Shown: positions 47,162 through 59,436 of the stretch, in pieces
Position numbering within the stretch: position 1 is the first letter of the stretch
How the letters are laid out: every line of letters begins with the position of its first letter
Assembly: GCA_022393335.1 (NCBI GenBank)
Contig: JAJEKB010021543.1
Span: forward strand, 629,565-693,564
Direction: 5' to 3'
From: Macrotrachela quadricornifera
Lineage: Eukaryota > Rotifera > Eurotatoria > Philodinida > Philodinidae
Length of the DNA stretch: 64,000 bases
Notes under the pieces: generated by a model
Seen by the model: only the letters and a program-made list of their open reading frames with translations
The model's database searches: none
Told to the model about the DNA's origin: nothing
Program-made: the position numbers and the translations under genes

Positions 47162-48453
47162 CTATTTTTGTTGTTTAGCATCGGTTAAATAATGAACCAT
47201 ATTAAGCCAATCAGGAAATTGTGCTGGAAATTTGGCACTAACAAAAAATACACGATCTACACCTTTTAATCCAATGACTTCTTTTTCTTCTTTAATTTTT
47301 TGCACGAAATATTTCGTGTTCATCTTCTTCATGTTGATACATTTTGTTAACTATAACATCATAATCTAATCTAATGGCATCTAATAATTTTATCACACTT
47401 GAACTTTCTTTAAGTGTATTAGTAACAAGTATAAGACGTCGTGTTAATCCTTTAAAAAATGATATGTACTGCATACTCATATATGATACTTCATCATTTT
47501 TACCAGGAATATCCCAAAGTGTAATATCTTTTGCTTTATACGATTTTATGTTAATAGTAGTTTCACCGACACCAGTTTCAGCTACTTTTTCACCAAAGAG
47601 TTTATTAAGCATTGTTGATTTACCAGAAGATGTAATACCAAAAAGAGCAACATTATTACCTTCCATTCCAATTGGTTTAGCTTGTTTTTCTAATTTAATA
47701 ATAGCTTCTTTTGCTTGTTTATCATGATTTTCTATATCTTCAAAAGTGTTTAATTTTTTCTTTTTTAATTCTTCTAATAATTTATTCATTTATTTCATTT
47801 GTTCTTCATGTTCTTTCTGATATTGTTCGATTTGTTTATGTAATCGTTCATTTTGAGCAGCTAGTGCAGCATTTTGAGCTCGCTTTTCTTCTTCATTTTT
47901 CTTCATTTGTTCACGTAGAGTTTCATTTTGAGTAACTAAAGTTTTGTTTATTTCCTTGTGTTCCTTTTCACTTTGTTCCATTCGTTCGAACCATATTTTA
48001 TTTTGAGCAGCTAGTTCAGCATTTCGAGCTCATTGTTCTTCTTCATTTTTCTTCATTTGCTCACGTAAAGCTTCATTTTGAACAACTAAAGTTTTGTTTA
48101 TCTCCTTGTGTTCTTTTTCATTTTGTTCCATTCGTTCGTACCACCTTTTATTTTCAGCAGCTAGTTCATTCATTCGCCATTGTTGTTCTCTATCTCTCTC
48201 TTCATATCTATCATTTAATTGTCTGTAATGTTCAGCCAATACTTTATTATCATCATTATTATCATCTGAATAAACCAACGAATAAAAACTAATGTCATTA
48301 TAAAATTTCGATTAAATATAATTCTACAAAATTGAAATCATAACAGTTAATTAACGTACCTGACTGCTTACTATCATTGGCTCCATTCATAATTTTTTCA
48401 ATAGCTGTGCTAACCATGGGAATTAGCGAACACGCTGCAGCAATCCATGCCAT
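47162..48453 (-). pseudogene. Coiled-coil GTPase gene, disabled copy
   Basis: Minus-strand paralogue of the intact GTPase at 49213-50147. Exon 1 (48453-48360) encodes MAWIAAACSLIPMVSTAIEK. Exon 2 starts at 48265 and encodes a coiled coil made of a repeated unit of about 46 residues (ERMEQNEKEHKEINKTLV, then QNEALREQMKKNEEE), followed by a P-loop GTPase domain: GITSSGKST (G1), WDIPGKND (G3) and FVSAKFP (G5). The G4 NKxD is altered to NKMY. Three lesions interrupt it: TGA after KNEEEQ (48030-48032), TAA after EEQMK (47790-47792), and a one-base excess in an A-run near 47301 that shifts the frame before KEEKEVIGL. The last could be a homopolymer sequencing error; the two nonsense codons are plain substitutions. 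Confidence 0.75.
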
Positions 48454-49212
48454 GCTTTAATCAAATAATCTAGTGGATAAGAAAATGTGTTATAGCCCTA
48501 GTAATGACTAAAGAAAGTTAGTAATCACTCTATCTCGCTCTGTTTATTCAATAGAAAAAAAGTACCTATTTATATAACAAAAAATAGTCACTTCTTCGAT
48601 TATTCCCATCTACATAATACAACATATTTTGGAAAAAACCTATGTGATATCGTTTGTTTCTAACTTGGAAAAAATACAGTTCAATAACGTTAGTAACTAG
48701 GTCAAGGAATAAGAAAGAATAGAAAGAAATGAATAATATAGAAACGAAAAAGGATAATATCATATGATTATATATGTGAAAGAAAAAACGAAATGAATAT
48801 CTTATTTGTTGCCTTACAAAATGTTTTTTCGATAATAAATATTTTAACAAAAATATCGCATCGAATAAATATAGATGATATAATTAGAATGATTTATTGA
48901 AAAAAGTATGCATACATCTCACTCTTTTCCCGTTTCTATGTGGAAAATTTTAAGATAATTTCCTTTTTGTATATTTATTGTTCTTCTTTCATTTATTTTA
49001 TATTTAGGAAAAAGATTTGAAGATAGACAAGAAATAAAAATCTTTGTATTCATTAACGTTTGTGCAATAGAGAGATTATAATCGAAATATGTTAGATTGT
49101 ATATGTATTCTTATCGATTTCTCCTTATCTTCCTTTTGTTTCTGTATATTATATATACTTGAATTTTTCTATTTCACAATTGTTTTGGAAAATGGATCAA
49201 TAATGGTTTTAT
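48454..49212. other. Intergenic between the two GTPase genes
   Basis: AT-rich, nothing recognised. Confidence 0.4.
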
Positions 49213-50147
49213 TTAATGAATATATGATGTCAAATAATTAACTAACATAATCCAATCTGTATATTGTTGAGGATATTTAGCACTAATAAAAAATATACAA
49301 TGCACTCGTTTTAACTCAAGTGTTTTAGCTTCATGACGAATTTGTTCGCGAAATGACAGTTGTTCGTCTTCATCGACAAGATCGAATTTATTGACAATAA
49401 TATCATAATGTAAATCAATTTGATCAAAAAGTTTCATTAGTTTTGAATTTTCTTTGATTGTATTTTCAATAAGAATTAGACGATGTTTCATACTTTTCCA
49501 TAAGGCTATCGATTCTTGATTAAATTTTGTTTCATCATTTTGACCAGGTGTATCCCAAAGAATAAAATTAAGACCTCGATATGGTTCACATTTTGTTGTT
49601 ACTTCACCAACACCAACTTTCGCCTCGGTTTTTCCGAGAAGACTATTGATCATTGTTGATTTACCTCTTGATGTCCATCCAAGAATAACAATATGATCAC
49701 CATCCATTATTATTGGTTTCACTTCTTTTGCTAATCTAATTAAAGCTTCATCTGATTTTTTCTGATATTGATCGAAATCTTCAAAAGATCCAATTTCATC
49801 GTTTAATTGTTCTTGTGTTGACAATTGATCAAAACATTGTCGTAATTTGTTTAATTCTTGTTCATGTTTTCGTTTGAGTTGGATGATACGATCTTCGCTT
49901 TCCTGAAGTTGTTGTTGTAGTGCTTTGCCTTCATTATATAAGCCTGCAATGACATCCGCTCTCCACGATTGTTCTAGTTGAAATAGTTCGATTTGTTCTT
50001 TATAATATTTTTTATTCACATCATCGACAATTTCTTGAATTTCTTCTAAAAGCTCTTTGTCTTCTATTGAAAAAGCTTTAAGAAAAAATATAATTAGATA
50101 AAACAATATAAATTATTCAAAAACTAACCTTGTTTTTTATATGACAT
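49213..50147 (-). CDS. Coiled-coil P-loop GTPase, 293 aa
   Basis: Exon 1 (50147-50129) encodes MSYKKQ; a 53-nt phase-1 intron follows; exon 2 is 50075-49213. Residues 10-105 form a coiled coil. Residues 130-293 are a TRAFAC-type G domain with all motifs: G1 GWTSRGKST (139-147), G3 DTPGQND (181-187), G4 NKFD (235-238) and G5 SAK (271-273). No lipidation site or membrane anchor. Similar to dynamin-like, IRG or MMR_HSR1 GTPases, but the exact family is not certain. The broken paralogue 760 bp downstream shows a local tandem duplication. The gene ends close to a 400-base assembly gap on its 5' side. Confidence 0.8.
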
Positions 50148-50279
50148 ATCAATCGTTGATTGAAAATCGATAATACATATTAATGTTAGAATGTGTTCGA
50201 ATAATCTAATTTAACAAAATATAGAATATTTTTATATTACATTACCGATATCAATTACTGATAAATTCCTTGTATAGAT

Positions 50280-50785
50280 CGCGTCTTCTACTTTGCGGAC
50301 ATTTTTCCTTAATTGGCAGAAAAAAATATCCGCAAAGTAGAAACGGGGGGAGAGAGCCTAAAATGNNNNNNNNNNNNNNNNNNNNNNNNNNNNNNNNNNN
50401 NNNNNNNNNNNNNNNNNNNNNNNNNNNNNNNNNNNNNNNNNNNNNNNNNNNNNNNNNNNNNNNNNNNNNNNNNNNNNNNNNNNNNNNNNNNNNNNNNNNN
50501 NNNNNNNNNNNNNNNNNNNNNNNNNNNNNNNNNNNNNNNNNNNNNNNNNNNNNNNNNNNNNNNNNNNNNNNNNNNNNNNNNNNNNNNNNNNNNNNNNNNN
50601 NNNNNNNNNNNNNNNNNNNNNNNNNNNNNNNNNNNNNNNNNNNNNNNNNNNNNNNNNNNNNNNNNNNNNNNNNNNNNNNNNNNNNNNNNNNNNNNNNNNN
50701 NNNNNNNNNNNNNNNNNNNNNNNNNNNNNNNNNNNNNNNNNNNNNNNNNNNNNNNNNNNNNNNNNTCCGCAAAGTAGAATTAGCC
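50280..50785. repeat. 400-base assembly gap inside an inverted-repeat element
   Basis: Undetermined bases span 50366-50765. The left flank has TTCTACTTTGCGGACATTTT followed by its complement AATATCCGCAAAGTAGAA. The right flank starts TCCGCAAAGTAGAA. The gap therefore sits in another element built of an inverted word (TCCGCAAAGTAG). Frames reported across the gap are artefacts. Confidence 0.7.
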
Positions 50786-51041
50786 GTATAGATATAGGTC
50801 ATATAAACATTAATATGATGCAACAATTTTCTTTTTGTCATTCTGTTATATAGAATAGCAACGTGAGTTATACATGTCATTCAATAAATGATATTTGATA
50901 AGATAGAAAAGTAACTAAAAGTTTTTTCCCAATCATCAAATATAGTATATATTTTGTTTATGTCATGACTCGAATAATAAAAAGAAAAAGTATTCAATTT
51001 AAAGACTAATTAAAAATACAAAAAGCATCTTTCAGTATGAT

Positions 51042-51230
51042 CAGTGTTTTACCTAGCGGATGGGCTGGGTGGGCGGCGCCCACCCGAAACTTTCATTCGC
51101 CCACCCTAAAATATACAGATAATTGCGTAAAATTACTTCACTAAGTTATTTATTACATGATGAGGATGGGCGGCGCCCATCCGAAAGTTTGATTTGCCCA
51201 TCCGAAAAACAAAACCTAGGTAAAACACTG
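51042..51230. mobile_element. hAT-like MITE, GGGCGGCGCCC-word family, perfect copy
   Basis: A 189-bp element with perfect 15-bp terminal inverted repeats CAGTGTTTTACCTAG / CTAGGTAAAACACTG. A perfect 8-bp target duplication AGTATGAT flanks it (51034-51041 and 51231-51238). The arms carry GGGTGGGCGGCGCCCACCC and GGATGGGCGGCGCCCATCC palindromes. It looks recently inserted. Confidence 0.92.
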
Positions 51231-51238
51231 AGTATGAT

Positions 51239-51959
51239 TTATAACGCTTTCATTTTGTCAATGATACATGATCTTTTGCAACAATGATGAATTCTTAAAC
51301 AAAATAAATAAGAATAAAAATAACATGCATATATAAAGTAATAAAATTCTTTTAATAATTCCAATATTTTAGATAAGGGTTTCAGTTTCGAATTTTTTTG
51401 CAATAGAAATAATTTTTTTTGTATTTCATTATTAAACAAACTTAATCTATTACATATTTTTTATTTGCCAGTTGCGAACATAAAGTTTTTATTTGTCTAA
51501 TTCGAATAGAAAAATGCAAGTGTTCCAGTTTATTTTAAAAAAAGCATTAGTTAACGTTCCTTTTTTTATTATTTCAATTTCTTTTATTATTATAGTCTTC
51601 ACTATTATTCGGTAGACATCTATTTTGAATTGTGTTGATATGATTCCTTAAATTTGTGAACAGCTATTGAAAGTAATAACAGGAAAACATGTATACCCTT
51701 ATTCTATCTGTGAATGTACATTAGTTTAAGAATATAAACAACTTATGCATATTTTGCAATCAATATCTTTAAATATCGAACCAAAAAACAATCTATCTTT
51801 CGAATAAGTATTTTAATTGATTGGAAATCATATAATCAAATATGATTTGAAATTGTATATACAATGGATTTCATATTCGCATTATTTCATTATTCAAAAT
51901 AAATTTTACTTCTAAAAAAATAGTATAGTCATGATGATAAGTGTTTAGATGTCATAATA
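51239..51959. other. Intergenic, nothing recognised
   Basis: AT-rich, no supported gene. Confidence 0.4.
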
Positions 51960-53530
51960 AACCTAACAGATATATTGTTGTTTTTTCATACGGTGATTTT
52001 CTTGAAAATGATATAATGTTGCTTGTTGTTCACATTTTTCACAATATGCTAATGATGGACAACGAATATAATTAAAACAAATTCCATTAACATCATTCTT
52101 ACATTTATCACATCTTAAAATTAAAAAATAATCAACTTACTGAACATCGATATATTGTATTGTTGGGTTTTCAGGTTTGAGAAGATCAATGATCAGCTGT
52201 TTAGGTTGAAATATCATTGAAGTTGTATAAGGTTGAGCTTCTATTCAATTAAATTTGGTTCCACAACCTGAATGAATAGTTGTTTCATGTGCATCTTGTC
52301 CACATATCACTGTATCATATTCTTCATGACGTTAAATAACATGATGGACAACGACGACAATTTTGTACTTTGTATTGTTCATCATTCATTAATTCTTCAT
52401 AGTACAAGCGTAAATTTCGACTTTAATTCCCATTTTCATTTATTTGTTGATTATAATCATTTAATCTATCAATATAAGCAGTATTTTCTTGTGCACACAT
52501 GGTTAAATAATGAGTACGTTCTAAATAAAAAAAAAAGTAAATTTATAAGAAATATTGAATAATTAAAATTTTAACCTATTTCACAGCAAAATGATCATTG
52601 TTGAGTTATTTGAGAAAGCTGTTGATTTTCATTTCAATAATGATATTATTGATTACAAATTGAAGAAAATTCGTTTTTATATAATAAACATTGAACCTTA
52701 AAACGTTCATTTGATTTTTCTACCTCAATCTTCCATGTATGATTTTCATTTGGACATTTTGTAATTCCATACCATCTCGTAATGAATTTTCACATAGATC
52801 ACATGTTAAAATATCTTCATATGACATTTTTGTTTCACATAATTGATAATAATATCTGTACAATTGAGTACATAAATATCATCATCTGAATATGCTTTTA
52901 TACAAACATCACATTCTTTTGTTGGTATAGCATATGGAAATATTGATCCTAAGAAAAATTATAAAAATAAAATAATTATTCCCAAAAGTAGCAAATTCAT
53001 TAATAATCGATAAAGGATCTAAATCAATACAATTCTTCTTCTTCTCTTTTTGTTGAATACAAAAAATAAATTTGTTAATTTTTCATTTCTTGATAAATTA
53101 TTACTTCGACATTTTATTGAATGTATTATCCATTGATCAAGGACTTAAACAAAATTCACAAGGAATAAGATCTTGACATTTTGGACATTGTGATCTTTAT
53201 TTTCCTTTAGCTAATTTTAACAGTTGATTTGATATTCGACGGTCTAATAGAATTAAACATGTATCATATTAAAATAATTCATCATTACATCATTTTGGAT
53301 GGCACAATGGTAATAAACAATTGCAAGTAAATGCTTCCATTGAATATTGAAGACATATGATAAACAATAGATATGATGAAATGGATATGAAATTTCCGAA
53401 GTTGTTTCTTTAGGAGGATGAGTAATAATATATTCTTTAAATTTAAATTCGTCAGTTGATTTAGAACATATTAAAGGAGAATTTGAAGTGCTAGACTTAT
53501 AAAAATCATTGAATTGAATTATCAATGATT
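51960..53530 (-). pseudogene. RING-IBR-type zinc-binding protein (E3-like), decayed
   Basis: The minus strand preserves cysteine-rich modules in order but with many stops and shifts. Around 53130-53220: CPKCQDLIPCEFC. Around 52960-52780: KECDVCIKAYSDDDIYVLNC (RING-like) and later TCDLCENSL. Around 52400-52250: an IBR-like end, CRRCPSCYLT, then CGQDAHETTIHSGCGTKFN. Around 52110-51975: a ZZ/B-box-like finger, CDKCKNDVNGICFNY then CPSLAYCEKCEQQATLYHF. The arrangement recalls RBR ubiquitin ligases, which are numerous in bdelloids. Stops after NENGN and KFN and frame changes between blocks show it is not functional. Confidence 0.65.
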
Positions 53531-54380
53531 TAGAAGAACAATATATAACATATGATTTAATAATTCTGATCTTGATATGAATATTAATTATAGTAATGAA
53601 GATTTTGATGATGTATTTAGTACATCATCAGCTCTAACACCTATAATAGTAAGGTTTTTCTTTTCTCCCATCAAATAAATGTTCTTTCATATATATTAGT
53701 TCGATTAAAACTCAAAAAAAAACGTTGTGTTTTCTATTTTAATATGATTTCTGAAATTATAAATTGAAGATGGTTTAGTTTGTGATTAAAATGTAATTGA
53801 AGAAATATTTTCTGATCCAGTACATATAGCTGCAATGATTGTCTTCTATAGGCAATTTTGCTTTTATATCTTTAAGGTTTTACTATTTTGTCACAGGATA
53901 AAATAAAGGACAGTTACAAAGAGTTTTTAAAAAATTCTATTTTAAATGAAAGATATCGTATATATACAATTATTTTGATTATAAAAATTTTAAAGGTAAT
54001 ATTATCTCAATGTTCAAAATCTTTCGTTTTTTTTTTCTTTCATAGATTCAAAGTCAAAAAGTAAATGATATTATTTTTCCAATTTAACATGAAATTATTA
54101 TTAGGTTTTTTTTTGATTAAATCAATATTTATTTCTTGATATATTGAATAATACTAATTTAACAAATATAATATAGTCTATTAAAATAAAATGAAAAAAC
54201 AGTGATTCAATATTTGATCAAAGCTTTTTACTAATTATAACAATTATTGATATTTGCAATAAAAATATATTTATTCAAGTAGGTGGAAGATATAGGAATA
54301 CTTAATCAAATCAACATTTTTCATTTCTAACAGATACAGACGACAGTAAAACAAAAAAAAAGAAGTCTTTATAAAAAAAA
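53531..54380. other. Intergenic, nothing recognised
   Basis: Very AT-rich; no supported gene. Confidence 0.4.
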
Positions 54381-54806
54381 ATGATTATTATCGTTGTATT
54401 TTTATCTTTGATTATTTCGATAACAACAGCTCAAAATATTTCATCACGAGCATTTATTCCTTGTACATTGAATAGTGATTGTGGTCAAGGAACATGTGAT
54501 ACAAATAGAACAATCCCTACATGTGTATGCCATCGTGGTTGGACATTAGCACGAGATGGAACAAATAAATGTAGTTATCAATTAAAATCTAAATTAGCAG
54601 CATTTCTTCTTTCATTTTTTGTTGGTGGTTTGGGTGCTGATTGGTTTTATTTAAGTGTTGGTAGTGGTGGTTATATAGCAGCTGGAGTTTTTAAATTATT
54701 AACTCTTGGTGGACTTGGTATATGGTGGCTTGTTGATTGGATTCGAATTTTAACTAATTCATTTCTTGATGGACAAGGCGTTGGTTTACTTGAATGGAAT
54801 CCATAA
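54381..54806 (+). CDS. TM2-domain membrane protein with EGF-like N-terminus, 141 aa
   Basis: Single-exon gene. A signal peptide (IIIVVFLSLIISITTA) is followed by a short cysteine-rich EGF-like region (CTLNSDCGQGTCD, then CVCHRGW). A TM2 domain follows: LKSKLAAFLLSFFVGGLGAD, WFYLS, FKLLTLGGLGIWWLVDWIRI, i.e. two membrane helices joined by the conserved DRF-like turn, here D-W-F. The C-terminus is LLEWNP. TM2 proteins occur widely and their function in rotifers is unknown. No intron and no neighbour in the same family. Confidence 0.85.
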   Translation: MIIIVVFLSLIISITTAQNISSRAFIPCTLNSDCGQGTCDTNRTIPTCVCHRGWTLARDGTNKCSYQLKSKLAAFLLSFFVGGLGADWFYLSVGSGGYIAAGVFKLLTLGGLGIWWLVDWIRILTNSFLDGQGVGLLEWNP

Positions 54807-55011
54807 AGAAAAGAAAAAGGACAAAACGTTTTTTTTTTTTCGTCTCTATCAATTCTATTTTTAATGTGTATTGTATAGCATATGTTTCTTCTTTTAAACA
54901 AGGTCGTTGTTTGTCTTAGAAACAAATGATTTTTTGCAACAGTTGTTCTAATGAGTACTACATGTAAGAAAAGAATGAAAACGGTGAACATTATACATAA
55001 CAGAAATAACA

Positions 55012-57135
55012 ATGAAGATCATCATCTTTTCGATTTTATTTACTGTTCAAGGTAATATAAAGAATCTAATGTATGATGAAAAAGTAATGGGGGACAAATA
55101 TGTCGATTTCTTTTTTTTTCTAGGATAAAAAGATTCTAAGAGAAAAGTACTTTTTAACAGTGGATAAATTCATTTTTTATTAAACCGATATAAACAAATC
55201 GATACAACAGAGAAGAAAAGTACCTAATGAAAAATCGGCAATTGTTCTATAAAGTGATATCAAGCTCTATATATCTTCGATAAATATATTTTAAAAAATC
55301 CGATAAGACGACAGTAAATGATAACTAAGTGTTAATTACAAGATCATTTTAACCAGTTCATAGAAATTGAATTAACTGTTGTTTTAAAAAACGTTTTTCA
55401 AATGTTTACAAAAAGAGGAAAAAAAATGATATCTATTGATAATAAAATATTCGTATCAAAAATTATTTATCGAAGAATTAAGAGATCCAACATTGTATAC
55501 TAGTTTCTTTTATAGAATACAAAAAGCTTTCTCATTTTATTAGAAAAGTTTCCTTTTTATATCTTTCTATCATAGAAAAATAGTGTTCGACATTTTTTTA
55601 TGATAAAAAATGAATTTATTTTATTCAGCTCAATATAAAGAAGATGGATTGATATTCAATGAAAATTCATCAATTACAAATGATTTAAGTTTAGTAACTC
55701 AAGTAATAAATGAAAATGATAGAACGATTTATTTGGAAATACAAAATGATTCATTATTAACTTCATTTAATATAAAGGAAATGAATTTTTCAACTATTGT
55801 TCCTGATATAATTTCATCTGATGTAACATATGAAAAAGAAACATGGCCAACAATATTTTCAAATGATCATTGGTCAATTCCTTCTTTTCCATCTACAATT
55901 GATCTTGATTTTGTTACATCATCAGAAAAAACAAAAATAATAATAGAACAACAATGGTTCAATATCAATCAAAGTCATAAACAAGATCCTTATAAATCTG
56001 TTCTATTTTGGAAATATACAATTGGTAATTAGATTTTATATAATATTATTTTATTAACCTTTATTATATCTATTTAATTCATAAATAGATCCTTCATTGA
56101 ATAGTGCAATTTATACTCTAACATCTGAACCAAGATGTATTCGTAAAATGTGTTCTGTTAAGTTAAAATATAATAGTACATTATCAAATCGTGGTAGTGG
56201 TTGTCTTTCATTTTCTCTTCGTACACGTGGACAACCAGGTAAAAAAAACAAGCAATAAATATTTTTCTTTTGAATTAAAATAACATTAAATTTAAGTTGG
56301 TCAATTATGGATTGTACAAGATCAAGAACAAGAAAATACTTCACAAATACTTCAATTAACTAATAAAACATTACATATTGAACATTCATTAAAATCGAAA
56401 ATAAAAAATGTAAGAAATTAATTTTATTTATTTATTGTTAATTCATTTAAAAAAATTCTAGTTATCAATTGAAACACGAATTTTATTTCGTAATTCGCAA
56501 ATCGATACTCTTATTTTATCAAATTTAGATGTTGATTGGAAAGGACCTTGTCCAAAACATCGTTTAGGTAAATATTTTATAATCAAATTAATTAATATAA
56601 ATATTGATATAATCTAGTACCAACTCCTTCTTCTGATACTATTGGTCGTCGATCAACATTCGAAGATGATTTTATGACATTAAGTAGTGAAGGTTCTGGT
56701 CTTATGGATACATTAACAACTAATGAAGAATTTCAAAGTAGTCAACAACATTTGATATATGAATCAACAACAATTATACTCGATGAAGAATCAAATACGA
56801 AACGTCCATTCTCTTTTGTTAATCAAAAAAATTATGGATGGTTTTTATCATTAATAATACTTTTCTGTTTTCTTATTATTCTATCTGCAGTTGGACGTAG
56901 TTTATGGTTAATAAGACGACGACATCATTTTACTTGGCATCTTAATTTTGATTCACAAATTCAATTTCTTGCTCGACGATCTCTTCGTTCTTCAACGAGA
57001 TCAGAAAATAAAATAGCTACAATTTCTCAACTAACCTATGATATTCTTAATAATGATACAGAAAAAGAACAAACACATACTCCAACAACAAATAGTAGTC
57101 AATCAACGCCTATATCATATTATACTTATCTTTAA
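55012..57135 (+). CDS. Type I single-pass membrane protein, MAM-like ectodomain, six exons, 440 aa
   Basis: Exons 55012-55051, 55629-56024, 56089-56238, 56297-56409, 56462-56567 and 56618-57135 join in phase. The first codes only for a signal peptide (MKIIIFSILFTVQA). The ectodomain (about residues 90-280) shows a pattern like MAM domains: CLSFSLRTRGQPGQLWIVQD, then DTLILSNLDVDWKGPCP, where MAM domains have ALDDI...G.C. A membrane helix (WFLSLIILFCFLIILSAVG) near residue 345 is followed by a basic stop-transfer stretch (IRRRHHF) and a Ser/Thr-rich tail of about 75 residues. Likely a cell-surface adhesion or receptor-like protein; MAM is a weak call. The first intron is 577 nt, the others 48-65 nt. 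Confidence 0.75.
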
Positions 57136-58126
57136 TTTTTTAATTATATATATACTATATTAAAAAGAGAAATAAATTTTTAGATTTGAATATAATATTT
57201 AAATAATTAACGGAAAAAAGATTAGATTATGAAAGATATCTGTTTAAAATGTTATTAGTAATTATTAGTATAGTATAACATCTAATACTTATAATTTTAA
57301 GATCTCTTTCATTATGGATAAATTAACTCTTTGACTGTGGATGATTCCGCATGGAATCTTTAGCGATTTTCTGACATTTTCAAATACATAGATCCTATAT
57401 ATTATTACTTTTCATGATAGCATTTATTCAAGACTTTTTTGCTACAATCCGAGTTATAATTAGATTATTTTATTCTAATAATCGATAATAAATATTAAAC
57501 AATTGACTTTTACGGGAAAATTTGCTAAAAAATACTTCACGTCTTAAAGGTTAAAACACCACTCCTACAAACATCAAAGATTTTCGTTAGAAAACTATGT
57601 AACATTACATTGGCCTTTGCACAATTCAAATATGTCACTTATGTCATCAATTTGAATCTGCTCTTTGTAATTTAAATTATTTTTTGCCTAATTCATCTTT
57701 ATCACTAATTTCCATGGAATAATTACTATCATTAGCAGATAAATAACTTTCATTTCCGCAACGCAGAATAATCAGTTGTGAAAATAAAAAAACCATAATC
57801 CAAACCTTTATTATGATTTATTTGAAAAATTCCGTTAATCACATAAATAATGCATATCTGCCCTTCAAATATTTCAAATGGATGTCACTGAAACGTATGC
57901 TTTCAACAATGGATCCACGTCCTAGATGGTTAATGAAGTACGCGTAACTGGAATATAAATATTTGATTATCACTTGAAAGAATGGTCTCAAACTTCATGA
58001 CAACTAAAATTTTTCACAAAACTGATTTTGAAGAACCTTCTAGAAAAGTAGTAGAAAGTTTTAAAATATTTCTACTAGAATTAGCTTTGCTTTTTACTTA
58101 TTAATGACGATGTGAGAATGTTACCT
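57136..58126. other. Intergenic, nothing recognised
   Basis: AT-rich, no supported gene. Confidence 0.4.
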
Positions 58127-58600
58127 GAACGAAGCTAATGAAATATTTTAAATAGAATAGAAAATATATTAACACATAGAGTATCGATCAGCTTATCCTG
58201 CTGCATGTGCCATGTCATTCTATATTATTTCAACGTTGAATATCTTAATTTCAGACTTTAATGTAAACTTCTAATTGAATTTTTTGCAGATAGGAATTAT
58301 TTTTATTTTTTAAATCTGAAAATGCAATATCATTTTACCCATTTATTTTTAGTCAACGAAATTTACTTTTTTTTAAATTTCAATTCGATTCAAAAAAATA
58401 TATTTGGGATTTTTTCTATATGTAATTTTTTTTATTTTAATTTATCTCAAAATATACTTGGAACCTTTTAGTTCAATTAAATTTCAAAATATGTGCTTTT
58501 TTATTTTATTTCAGTTTTAATTTAAAAAACGTGTTCGGAATATTTTTCCTTGGATTAACTAATACCATAAGTGGTTTTATCCATGATCAGCTTTAACAGA
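58127..58600 (+). repeat. Left arm of a 4.4-kb-spaced inverted duplication
   Basis: Matches the reverse complement of 62140-62574 over its whole length (for example GAAATATTTTAAATAGAATA, ATTCTATATTATTTC, TTTTATTTCAGTTTTAATTT). One arm lacks about 27 bp beside GATCGATC. Identity looks roughly 85-90 percent by eye. Confidence 0.8.
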
Positions 58601-59293
58601 TGAATTTATTAAACGAGAATATTTCCTTGATGATACTAAATGAAAATCAATTTTTATACGCATCAATTAAAAAAATATAAAAATAAAAGGTTCTACTTTA
58701 GCTTTGGATGTTTTTGGTGATCTTTAGTTGTTTTGTTCTACAACAATATGAGAGAGAGAATATAAAGAAAAAAATAATAATAGAATGAAAATTATTTTAT
58801 TATTAAAATTAATGTTTTGATCTTAAGTATATATATTTTTCTCTATTTCGTTCGTCCGATGTAATCGATGAAGGAAATCAATTCCTTTTCTTTCTCTAAA
58901 CTAGTAAAGAAGAAAAGTCAAAAACAATAAAGTTGTTTAGCTTTGAGACGAATATATGTATGTTTATTGTTACTTTTCTATTATGTGTTATGCTTATTAG
59001 AAACATCATCACATGTACATGAAGTAGAAGAAACAAGGGAGAGAGAGAGAAAAGAAAAGAAAGTAAACACACACATAAGCTGGCAGCTACTCTTTTCTTC
59101 TTTGTCTGTCAAATGTCTTTTCATTCAGTTAATTAAATAGACACTGATCAAAAGAAAGAGTTGTGCCTCACATCACCATTATTATCATTACAACACATAT
59201 ACAATAAATCATTTATTGAAACTAATAAGCATCATTCAATAAAAAAAAAACAATTATTTTCTTTCTTTATTTATTTATAGATATTGAGTAGAA
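58601..59293 (+). repeat. 5' flank of duplicated gene, copy 1
   Basis: Directly repeated about 1.5 kb downstream (60160-60789), including AGTTGTGCCTCACATCACCA, ACAACACATATACAATAAAT and the final TATAGATATTGAGTAGAA before the ATG. Includes a GA-rich microsatellite at about 59035-59062. Confidence 0.75.
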
Positions 59294-59436
59294 ATGGCTT
59301 GTTCAAAACAATCAAATCCATTATATCATCCAATAACATTATCTAAATCTGATGGTACAATGTGTAGACAATGTACTAGTATAATGCGTGATGAAACAAA
59401 ATGTCCGCATAATCATGGTCTACTTGGAATAAATTA
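59294..59436 (+). pseudogene. Duplicated unknown gene, copy 1, truncated by a TACGG element
   Basis: Begins MACSKQSNPLYHPITLSKSD, then GTMCRQCTSIMRDE and KCPHNHG, a possible small CxxC/CxH zinc site. The element at 59437 follows at once and the sequence after it does not continue the gene. Copy 2 (60790-61896) shows what should follow. Confidence 0.6.

Noticed and set aside
50251..50880. Long ORFs of mostly X residues
   Set aside because: They span the 400-base gap and carry no information.
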